From Saprospiraceae bacterium (lineage in GTDB: Bacteria; Bacteroidota; Bacteroidia; Chitinophagales; Saprospiraceae), in contig JAHDBO010000059.1 in the NCBI GenBank assembly GCA_020630355.1, positions 1 to 9,496 of the forward strand: DNA of 9,496 nt, written 5' to 3'. Numbering within the stretch: the stretch's first letter is position 1; every line of letters begins with the position of its first letter. The position numbers were made by a program, and so were the translations under genes. The notes beneath the pieces were generated by a model. It worked only from the letters and a program-made list of their open reading frames with translations. It was not told the DNA's origin and did not search any database. Below, one piece after another: positions 1 to 5,876 of the stretch.

Positions 1-963
1 CAAAAAGCGGCTTTCGCTCCTTTTGAGGAGGAAGTGGTGGAAGAGTACCAAGTTTTCTTTGAACTGCTCAATAAACGGGGCATGAAAATCATGTTTGTGA
101 TTCATCATTTTATGAATCCGCTTTGGTATGAAAACAATGGCGCTTGGCTCAATAGCGACAATATCCCTGCGTTCACCAATTATGTCAAGCAGTGCATCGA
201 GCATTTTGGTGAGTACGTCTATTCTTGGAATACCTTCAATGAGCCCAATGTATATGCGCTCAATGGCTGGGTATTGGGCAATTTCCCCCCTTTCAAAAAG
301 AATATTTTCAAAGCCAGCCGAGCTATAAAAAATATGGGCAAAGCGCACGATATCGCCTATGATTTGATTAAGCGGCGTTATCCAAAACACGAAATAGGCA
401 TCTCTTTCAATACCGTACACTTTCATGGTTTGAACTTATTAGGCAAACTCGCTGCTGGCTTTACGGATTGGTGGTTTATGGATTACTGTGCGGAAAAGTT
501 CAAAAACTTAGATTACTGGGGACTGAGTTACTATGCTTATGTGCCTTTCAATCCTATGGCAATCACAGAAATCGACAATCCCGGTCAATTGGCAGAGATG
601 GGTATTCCTCATGACAAGATGTGGGGCTATCGTCCAGAAAGTTTTAGAACGATTATCAAACGTTTTTACAAAAAATATCAAAAACCCATCATCATTACAG
701 AGAATGGCGTTTGTACAGATGATGCACAAGTCAGAATCAATTCTATAAAAGACTATCTCAAAATCATCCACGAACTCATCCGAGAGGGCATCCCTATCAA
801 AGCCTATACCCACTGGAGTACTTGGGATAATTTTGAATGGAATTTAGGCCCAACCTATCGCTTTGGTTTGGTGACTGTAGATTTGGAAACGATGGATAGA
901 ACAATGACGGAGGCAGGACTTTTCTACAGTAAAATCACTAAGGAAAATGGGGTAGAAATATAA
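1..963 (+). CDS. Glycoside hydrolase family 1 (beta-glucosidase type), 5' end outside window
   Basis: This is the 3' part of a GH1 retaining glycosidase, a clan GH-A (beta/alpha)8 barrel that usually hydrolyses beta-glucosides. The frame is open from base 1, so the true start lies upstream and about 60-110 residues are missing; the first in-frame GTG (base 34) is internal. Counting from the first codon, the acid/base motif TFNEP has its Glu at residue 81, the nucleophile motif ITENG has its Glu at residue 234, and the sugar-binding motif DNFEW has its Glu at residue 279. VIHHFMNPLW matches the usual HHF strand, and RFGLVTVD is the typical C-terminal GH1 motif. The domain ends naturally near the TAA. 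The frame stays open after that stop with sorting-domain-like sequence (see 964-1227). Family assignment is secure; substrate and cellular location are not. Confidence 0.95.
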   Translation, partial: QKAAFAPFEEEVVEEYQVFFELLNKRGMKIMFVIHHFMNPLWYENNGAWLNSDNIPAFTNYVKQCIEHFGEYVYSWNTFNEPNVYALNGWVLGNFPPFKKNIFKASRAIKNMGKAHDIAYDLIKRRYPKHEIGISFNTVHFHGLNLLGKLAAGFTDWWFMDYCAEKFKNLDYWGLSYYAYVPFNPMAITEIDNPGQLAEMGIPHDKMWGYRPESFRTIIKRFYKKYQKPIIITENGVCTDDAQVRINSIKDYLKIIHELIREGIPIKAYTHWSTWDNFEWNLGPTYRFGLVTVDLETMDRTMTEAGLFYSKITKENGVEI

Positions 964-1227
964 AATATCAAGCAACAAAAAATCGCTCCAATTCAGGTTT
1001 GGACGAATAGCTTTTCGGGCGATATTGACACAAAAAACAAGAACGACTGGAAAGATTTGGAGCTTGCTATTTCTAATCAGCCAGGGCAGGTAAACTATAA
1101 TTTTAAGGTTCAGGGCACTACACAACGTTTTACGATTGCAGACCAATCTTTTGGATTGTATCATGTCCATATTTCCCGAAAGGGAGAACCAATAATCAGC
1201 AAAAAACTACTTTACAGCAATAAATAA
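964..1227 (+). pseudogene. In-frame remnant resembling a T9SS type A sorting domain, cut off from GH1 by a TAA
   Basis: These 87 codons follow the GH1 stop in the same frame and contain no ATG or GTG start. The conceptual translation has the order of a Por-type C-terminal sorting domain. VWTNSFSGDI lies where such domains have 'VYPNPFSGDI', then comes DLELAISNQPGQV (usual 'v.i.d..Gq.v'), then FGLYHVHI with a closing GEPIISKKLLYSNK (usual 'GvYfv.i...g....kkl'). Changing one codon (TAA to a sense codon) would fuse it to GH1. It ends 2 nt before the ATG of the next gene, which is normal operon spacing for a functional upstream gene end. Possible explanations are a recent nonsense mutation, a sequencing error, or a decayed tail. 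Readthrough is unlikely because TAA followed by A is a strong stop context. The resemblance is judged by eye. Confidence 0.6.
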
Positions 1228-1229
1228 TA

Positions 1230-2192
1230 ATGCAAGCACCCTATAGAATCGAACTGCCCAATGATTTTGGGATGGGTAGTGTCAACGCATGGCTTTTTAC
1301 CGAACCAGAGGTCGTCTTGGTGGATAGTGGAGAACATTCCGAGCATAGTTGGAAAGCATTGAACGAGCAATTAGCTGCTTATGGCGTCTCTGTTGCAGAT
1401 ATTCAAAAAATATACATTACCCATGCCCATGTAGACCATGTGGGGATGGCAGCTAGAGTGGTAGCAGCGAGTGGAGCAACGGTATATATTCCAGAATACG
1501 CCTATGATATTTGTGTGAATACTAAAGCCGCAAACTTGAAGCGATTCGAGGTGATTGAAAATATTTTATTAGAATTAGACCCCAATCCTCAAGCGCCTTT
1601 GAACCTGGGTTATCGGATGATTTTCGAGCAATTTCAAGATTATTGGATTCCGATACCAAAAGAAAAGGCAGTTCCTGTTCCCATGCAAGATTTTCAGGTA
1701 GAAATGGGTGGAGCTAGCTGGGAAGTCATGTACGCTCCAGGGCATTGCAACAATCAAATCTGTTTCTATCAAAAAGAAAAAGAGTGGCTGCTCTCTGCCG
1801 ATATGATTCTAAAACTACTACCCTCTCCCGTTATAGAACCGACCATAGCCCCTCCCTATCAACGCAACCAAAGTATGGGGCAGTTAATAGATTCTTTAAA
1901 GCGTTTTCGGGCACTTCCCATCCAAAAAGCTTTCCCAGGGCATTACGAAATCATAGAAGATGTAGAGTCCATCATTGACCATCAATTATCAAGGATACAG
2001 ATGCGTGAAAAAATGTGCCACGATTACTTATCCAAACAAAAAGCCAGTTTCTTTGAAGTGGTCGTTCACCTATATGGTCAGGGGTTTAGCCCCCCATGTA
2101 TTCCTGCCACATTGGGTTATTTGGACTTATTGGATATGAAAGGTTTTTTAAAAAAACAAAGTACGGTTCAGGGTGTTGTCTATTCTGTCTAG
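1230..2192 (+). CDS. Metallo-beta-lactamase-fold hydrolase with C-terminal winged-helix-like region
   Basis: This 320-residue protein belongs to the metallo-beta-lactamase superfamily, on the glyoxalase II/LACTB2-like side. The metal-binding motif THAHVDH gives His65, His67, Asp69 and His70. Further ligands are His172 (APGH), Asp191 (LLSAD) and His238 (FPGH), so the full dinuclear set is present and the enzyme should be active. The last 60 residues (about 262-320), with SFFEVVVHLYG and TLGYLDLLDMKGFLKK, look like the small helical/winged domain that follows the MBL fold in LACTB2-type proteins. There is no signal peptide, so it should be cytoplasmic. Its ATG lies 2 nt after the stop of the remnant behind GH1, so co-transcription with GH1 is likely. 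The substrate is unknown; thioester, lactone and phosphodiester hydrolases share this fold. Confidence 0.92.
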   Translation: MQAPYRIELPNDFGMGSVNAWLFTEPEVVLVDSGEHSEHSWKALNEQLAAYGVSVADIQKIYITHAHVDHVGMAARVVAASGATVYIPEYAYDICVNTKAANLKRFEVIENILLELDPNPQAPLNLGYRMIFEQFQDYWIPIPKEKAVPVPMQDFQVEMGGASWEVMYAPGHCNNQICFYQKEKEWLLSADMILKLLPSPVIEPTIAPPYQRNQSMGQLIDSLKRFRALPIQKAFPGHYEIIEDVESIIDHQLSRIQMREKMCHDYLSKQKASFFEVVVHLYGQGFSPPCIPATLGYLDLLDMKGFLKKQSTVQGVVYSV

Positions 2193-2196
2193 AAAA

Positions 2197-3982
2197 GGTC
2201 ACAAACCAGTTAATTGTATGAATTTACTTCATTTCTCCTATGAAATAACAGACTTTTACATAAAGTTTTAATCAATGACACGCACGCTTTTACTACTTTT
2301 CACCTTATTTTTCTTCCAAATTCAAGCTCAAATTGTCATAGATGGTCGATTCGAAGACTGGGAATCCATAGAATTATCGGATGATGATAGCGACAATGAC
2401 GCAGGTGCATCGGGAATAGACTTCAAGGATGTACGCATCTCCAGTGATTCCGAATACTTGTATTTATCTTTCGACGTCAATAAAGAAATCAACCTTCAAG
2501 ATGGTAATAAAATCACACTGTATATAGATACAGATGAAAATGCTTCAACAGGCTTGCTCAAATCTGGTATTGGAGCAGATATTGAATTTAGATTTGGAGA
2601 TAGGTATGGCGTTTATTATTTCAACAATAATTCGAGCTTTTTTGAGCATCCACAGTTGAAAATAATCAGTGCACCTACGGTTACTTCTTCTTCTTTTGAA
2701 GTACTCATTAGAAGAGATGTTAGAATCAATGGAAATGATATTTTCCCCTCTAATTCTATCCGATTAAGACTGCATGACGATATTGCAAGTGGAGATATCG
2801 TACCCAATTCCTCAGGTGGATTAAGACATACATTTAACAATAACAATTCTCCTTCTATATCTGAATTTAGCTTTTCAAAACCTAGTGGAGCACATGTCCG
2901 CTTCATGTCATTTAATGTAAAAAGGGATAACCTGTTTGAATCCTCTAAATTCAGTACCTATTCTAGAATTTTCAAAGCGACACAGCCAGATATTATAGGT
3001 ATTCAAGAGGTGTACGATCATAATTCCGAAAAAGTTAGAAATACCATCAGTCAGATGATGGGTGTAAGCAGTAGCAACTTTTACTATGATGATGTCAACT
3101 CAGATGTCCACGTTGTAAGCCGCTACCCAATAGAAGCAGCTGTTAGAGTTGATGGCAATGCCTTTTTTCTAATCAATAAAAATGGTCAAAAAATACTATT
3201 CTGTGTAGCACACCTTCCTTGTTGCGACAATGACAATGGCAGGCAACAGGAAGTAGATAGAATTATGGCTTTTATCCGAGATGCGAAAGCTGGTAATACT
3301 TCGATTGACCTTCCCAACGGGAGCCCTATCGTAATTGCTGGTGACCTGAACTTAGTAGGCAATAATCGTCAAGTCGAAACATTGCTCACTGGCGATATTT
3401 TTTATACTCAATATGGTGCAGATTTCAGCCCTGATTGGGATGGTTCAGATTTCGAAGACGCTCTCCCTTTGACAACAGGTATGCCCGCTGCTGTAACTTG
3501 GCAAAACCTATTTAGTGATTTTGGTCCTGGTCGCTTAGATTATATGATTTATTCTGGCTCGGTCATGGAGCTGGACAATGCCTTTTCATTAAATACAGCG
3601 GAGCTATCTCAAGACCAACTCGAAGACAGCCAACTCCAATCCGGTGATAGCAATTCGGCTTCTGACCATTTTGCCATAGTTGGGGATTTCCTTATCAATA
3701 ATTCTACTCCTACCAGTGATATGCCACAATGGACAGAGCGGCTTTCGGTCCTTAATTTTGGTGATGGTAATTTACAACTTGACCTCAAGCTCGAACAATC
3801 CGAAAATATTAAGATTCAGACGACTAATGTGCTAGGCCAAATTATCGCTACTCAAGCGTCTAATGGTCGTGAAATTCAAATCCCAATCGACCTGAGCAAC
3901 TACAACAGAGGCATCTATTTTATCAGCATTGTCATCAATGGGAAAAAAGTAACGAAAAAAGTTTGCCGCTAAGGGTCACAAA
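2197..3982 (+). repeat. 9-bp direct repeat GGTCACAAA on both sides of the nuclease gene
   Basis: GGTCACAAA occurs at 2197-2205 and 3974-3982. In each case it begins just after the stop codon of a gene, within AA(A/G)GGTCACAAA. The two copies bracket the secreted nuclease gene. The length would suit a target-site duplication, but no transposase or terminal inverted repeats are present, and a shared 9-mer between two intergenic stretches of this size can arise by chance. Only the repeat itself is certain. Confidence 0.3.
2275..3972 (+). CDS. Secreted EEP-family nuclease/phosphodiesterase with N-terminal CBM9/DOMON-like domain and T9SS sorting domain
   Basis: This is a 565-residue exported protein. 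Residues 1-18 are a signal peptide (TLLLLFTLFFF core, likely cleaved QIQA|Q). Residues 20-200 begin IVIDGRFEDWESI and continue as a beta-rich CBM9/DOMON-like sandwich. Residues 208-473 are an endonuclease/exonuclease/phosphatase domain with all expected motifs: Asn214 (FNV), Glu245 (IQE), His313, Asp357 and Asn359 (GDLN), Asp422 (RLDYM), and Asp464-His465 (SDH). Residues 487-565 are a T9SS type A sorting domain with NVLGQII, RGIYFISI and GKKVTKK. The protein should be exported across the outer membrane and released or anchored, with roles such as extracellular DNA degradation or phosphate scavenging. The exact substrate cannot be read from the sequence. The 82 bases upstream show no convincing promoter. 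The gene stands alone between the GH1/MBL pair and the glycosidase operon. Confidence 0.93.
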   Translation: MTRTLLLLFTLFFFQIQAQIVIDGRFEDWESIELSDDDSDNDAGASGIDFKDVRISSDSEYLYLSFDVNKEINLQDGNKITLYIDTDENASTGLLKSGIGADIEFRFGDRYGVYYFNNNSSFFEHPQLKIISAPTVTSSSFEVLIRRDVRINGNDIFPSNSIRLRLHDDIASGDIVPNSSGGLRHTFNNNNSPSISEFSFSKPSGAHVRFMSFNVKRDNLFESSKFSTYSRIFKATQPDIIGIQEVYDHNSEKVRNTISQMMGVSSSNFYYDDVNSDVHVVSRYPIEAAVRVDGNAFFLINKNGQKILFCVAHLPCCDNDNGRQQEVDRIMAFIRDAKAGNTSIDLPNGSPIVIAGDLNLVGNNRQVETLLTGDIFYTQYGADFSPDWDGSDFEDALPLTTGMPAAVTWQNLFSDFGPGRLDYMIYSGSVMELDNAFSLNTAELSQDQLEDSQLQSGDSNSASDHFAIVGDFLINNSTPTSDMPQWTERLSVLNFGDGNLQLDLKLEQSENIKIQTTNVLGQIIATQASNGREIQIPIDLSNYNRGIYFISIVINGKKVTKKVCR

Positions 3983-3992
3983 TTGATTCTGT

Positions 3993-4148
3993 GGAGGATT
4001 ATTGAATGAGCGTTCTTCTCATAAAAAGCTTTATTGGGATGATGTGGGTAGAGCTTTGACGGGGGAACGCTCTTCTTTCCTCTAGTTCGAATCATCATAA
4101 AATCAGACTATTTAAATGCGACAATCCTCGATCATTCAATAGTCTTCC
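3993..4148. repeat. Long imperfect inverted repeat (17-bp arms) enclosing an inner hairpin
   Basis: The left arm GGAGGATTATTGAATGA (3993-4009) matches the reverse complement of 4132-4148 (GGAAGACTATTGAATGA) at 15 of 17 positions. Inside, GAGCGTTC (4008-4015) pairs perfectly with GAACGCTC (4065-4072). Within that, AAAGCT (4025-4030) can pair with AGCTTT (4052-4057), giving a broken hairpin with a G-rich loop. The right outer arm can instead pair with 4106-4118, so two folds exclude each other. It could be a remnant of a small non-coding mobile repeat, a folded mRNA 3' end or an attenuator. No function is shown. Confidence 0.5.
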
Positions 4149-4155
4149 TTTTTTT
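4106..4155 (+). terminator. Candidate Rho-independent terminator downstream of the nuclease gene
   Basis: GACTATT (4106-4112) pairs with AATAGTC (4138-4144). After a small internal loop, AATG (4115-4118) pairs with CATT (4133-4136), leaving a 14-nt loop. The stem is followed by TTCC and then seven T residues (4149-4155). The stem is AT-rich and the T-tract begins 4 nt late, so it is a weak candidate. It lies about 130 bases past the nuclease stop codon. Confidence 0.4.
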
Positions 4156-4369
4156 CACACCTTGTTCATCTCCCTTAGGACAAACCTATCCTGCATGAGG
4201 AAATCACCTAGGCAGTTTCTCAAAGGCTAGCTCGTAAAAAAGTAAGTTTACAATTCTAAAAACGGCTTTCAAAGTGCCTAAAAAAACACCCAATAGTATC
4301 GTTATCAGTCAATTAAAAGCTATAAATAAGTATATCGCAATATTAAAAAACAAGCTTTAAAAAACCTAT

Positions 4370-4424
4370 TGATGTACTAATGATGTAGTTCTGGTCTTAT
4401 TTTGATGTAGTTCTGAAGTATCTT
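4370..4424 (+). repeat. Five tandem 11-bp direct-repeat units, consensus TGATGTAGTTC
   Basis: Units start exactly every 11 bp: 4370 TGATGTACTAA, 4381 TGATGTAGTTC, 4392 TGGTCTTATTT (degenerate), 4403 TGATGTAGTTC and 4414 TGAAGTATCTT. Units 2 and 4 are identical, and the identity extends to 13 bp (TGATGTAGTTCTG) with a 22-bp repeat distance. An 11-bp period places each unit on nearly the same face of the helix. The array lies about 140-195 bases upstream of the start of the glycosidase operon, directly before a possible promoter. It is therefore a plausible binding site for an oligomeric regulator, though a chance micro-repeat cannot be excluded. Confidence 0.5.
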
Positions 4425-4446
4425 CAAAATCCTGTTTCAAGCCATC

Positions 4447-4476
4447 TTTGCGTAATTTTAAATTGTGATAATTGTT
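4447..4476 (+). promoter_or_regulatory. Candidate Bacteroidota-type promoter of the glycosidase operon
   Basis: TTTG at 4447-4450 could be the -33 element. TAATTGTT at 4469-4476 partly fits the -7 consensus TAnnTTTG, after an 18-nt gap that is slightly short of the usual spacing. Transcription would start near 4483, about 80 nt before the ATG at 4565. The match is partial and the region AT-rich, so the call is weak. Confidence 0.3.
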
Positions 4477-4564
4477 AGGTACTATATCACTTAGATCATG
4501 TACGCAGTATGAATTTAGAAATAACAAAAATCACATCAACAGTCTAGAAAAAAGCTTATTTCTG

Positions 4565-5845
4565 ATGCTTAAAATGTTTTTCCAACTATTGTTCCTTGCC
4601 TCTTTCTTGGGATGTTCCACAGCGCAGTCAGAAAAAATATCTATTCTTGAAAACAAGGATGGCATTCGATTATTGGTCGATGGAAGGGCCTTTATGATCA
4701 ATGGGATGAATTGGGATTATTACCCGATTGGCACCAATTACACGTACAGTTTGTGGGCGCAACCCGAAGAAAAAATAAAAGCAGCGCTAGACAGCGAAAT
4801 GGCTCTTTTAAAAAATATTGGAGTCAATGCTATTCGCGTTTATACGGGCATTCCAAAAAAATGGATTCAATACATCTACGAAGTCCATGGCATCTATACG
4901 ATGCTCAATCATACTTTTGGTCGCTATGGCTTGACACTTGAGGGGCAGTGGGTTGCCAATACAGAATATGCCGACCCAAGGGTCAAAAAAATTCTGATAG
5001 ATGAAGTCAGCACCCTAGCAAAAGAATACAAAAATACACCAGGCCTACTACTCTACCTCCTAGGAAACGAAAACAATTATGGCCTTTTTTGGGATGGTGC
5101 CGAAACAGAAAATATTCCAGTCGAAGACCGCAAATCGACGCAAAGAGCAAGGGCAATGTACCAACTTTTTAACGAGGCTGTCCTAGCGATGAAGGCAGTT
5201 GACACAAGTCGTCCCATTGCAATTTGCAATGGTGATTTGCAATTTCTAGATATTATAAAAGAAGAATGTAAGGACGCTGATATTTTCGGTACGAATGTCT
5301 ATCGGGGCGTTTCTTTCGATAATCTTTTTGAACGTGTGAAAAAAGAATTCGGAAAACCTGTCTTATTCACAGAGTTTGGTGCCGATGCCTTCGATGCCCT
5401 TCAGAATAAAGAAGATCAATTAGCACAAGCCAAGTACATTAAAAGCAACTGGAAAGAAGTGTATGAAAATGCGGCAGGCCTTGGAAAAGCAGGTAACTCT
5501 ATTGGAGGATTCACCTTTCAATTCAGTGATGGCTGGTGGAAATTTGGTCAAACTTACAATCTAAAGCAGCACGATACCAATGCCTCCTGGGGCAACGGTG
5601 GGTACAAAGAAGATTTCAAAAAAGGGCAGAATAATATGAATGAGGAATGGTTTGGTGTATGCGCCAAAGGCCCGACCCAGCCCAATGGACTCTATCAATC
5701 TTTGCCTAGAGCCGCTTATTTCGTGCTAGAAGAAATCCACCAACTCAATCCCTACGCTCGAGGTATGAGCTTAGAAAAAATGGATACACATTTCAACAAA
5801 ATTAATATTGACGCCGCTTTACAAAAAGCCGCAACCAAAAATTAA
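4565..5845 (+). CDS. Lipoprotein clan GH-A glycosidase or glucanosyltransferase-like (beta/alpha)8 protein
   Basis: The chosen start gives 426 residues. A TTG at 4472 in the same frame would add 31 residues with no signal-like character. From ATG 4565 the protein opens with a lipoprotein signal (MLKMFFQLLFLASFLGC, lipid-modified Cys17); ATG 4574 is also possible. The mature part is a single catalytic barrel. INGMNWDYYP forms the first strand, GVNAIRVYTG the next, LLGNEN carries the likely acid/base Glu169, and FTEFGAD the likely nucleophile Glu270. The pattern resembles the GH2 catalytic domain, GH5 and the GH72 beta-1,3-glucanosyltransferases; the exact family is not certain. It should sit in the periplasm or outer membrane. 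It leads an operon with a phosphorylase-like gene 24 bases downstream, which points to beta-glucan cleavage or transglycosylation. No sugar-binding domain or T9SS tail is seen. Confidence 0.85.
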   Translation: MLKMFFQLLFLASFLGCSTAQSEKISILENKDGIRLLVDGRAFMINGMNWDYYPIGTNYTYSLWAQPEEKIKAALDSEMALLKNIGVNAIRVYTGIPKKWIQYIYEVHGIYTMLNHTFGRYGLTLEGQWVANTEYADPRVKKILIDEVSTLAKEYKNTPGLLLYLLGNENNYGLFWDGAETENIPVEDRKSTQRARAMYQLFNEAVLAMKAVDTSRPIAICNGDLQFLDIIKEECKDADIFGTNVYRGVSFDNLFERVKKEFGKPVLFTEFGADAFDALQNKEDQLAQAKYIKSNWKEVYENAAGLGKAGNSIGGFTFQFSDGWWKFGQTYNLKQHDTNASWGNGGYKEDFKKGQNNMNEEWFGVCAKGPTQPNGLYQSLPRAAYFVLEEIHQLNPYARGMSLEKMDTHFNKINIDAALQKAATKN

Positions 5846-5863
5846 AACAATCAAAATAGAGTT

Positions 5864-5876
5864 CATTCAATGAATG
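5864..5876. repeat. Inverted repeat CATTCA-A-TGAATG spanning the start codon of the phosphorylase gene
   Basis: CATTCA (5864-5869) and TGAATG (5871-5876) are perfect complements around a single A. The ATG of the 1146-residue gene (5870-5872) lies inside. With a 1-nt centre it cannot form a normal hairpin unless the stem opens, so it is better seen as a DNA palindrome or chance. The overlapping 9-mer TCATTCAAT (5863-5871) also occurs at 4132-4140 and, as its complement, at 4001-4009. Confidence 0.3.

Larger units (their letters stand above)
3973..4564. other. Long intergenic region with structured and repeat elements, no gene seen
   Basis: About 590 bases separate the nuclease stop from the chosen start of the next gene. 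I see no convincing protein or RNA gene. The first part (3993-4155) holds nested inverted repeats and a possible terminator. The stretch 4156-4369 is AT-rich with many A-tracts and no clear structure. It is followed by five 11-bp repeat units (4370-4424) and a possible promoter (4447-4476). The layout suggests the end of one transcription unit and the control region of the glycosidase operon. Confidence 0.6.

Noticed and set aside
34..36. GTG at 34 as the start of the GH1 gene
   Set aside because: The frame is open to base 1 with GH1-like sequence, and the N-terminal strands and helices of the GH1 barrel are missing, so the real start lies upstream.
844..1170. 108-codon open frame on the minus strand opposite the GH1 end and remnant
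   Set aside because: It lies opposite GH1 coding sequence and the sorting-domain-like stretch, has no recognisable domain, and its composition fits a mirror of the plus strand.
2193..2274. Promoter and hairpin before the nuclease gene
   Set aside because: No TTTG/TAnnTTTG pair was found, and the small ATTTC/GAAAT inverted repeat is too short to call.
2197..3982. Insertion sequence carrying the nuclease gene
   Set aside because: There is no transposase and no terminal inverted repeat; a 9-bp shared word alone is not enough.
4370..4424. CRISPR array
   Set aside because: Units are only 11 bp, directly adjacent, without spacers of CRISPR length, and no cas genes are present.
3973..4471. tRNA or other known RNA gene in the intergenic region
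   Set aside because: No cloverleaf, T-loop motif or recognised riboswitch core was visible; only the inverted repeats described are supported.
4472..4564. TTG start at 4472 giving a 457-residue glycosidase
   Set aside because: The extra 31 residues have no signal-like character, while ATG 4565 gives a clean lipoprotein signal peptide. The candidate promoter would also overlap this start.
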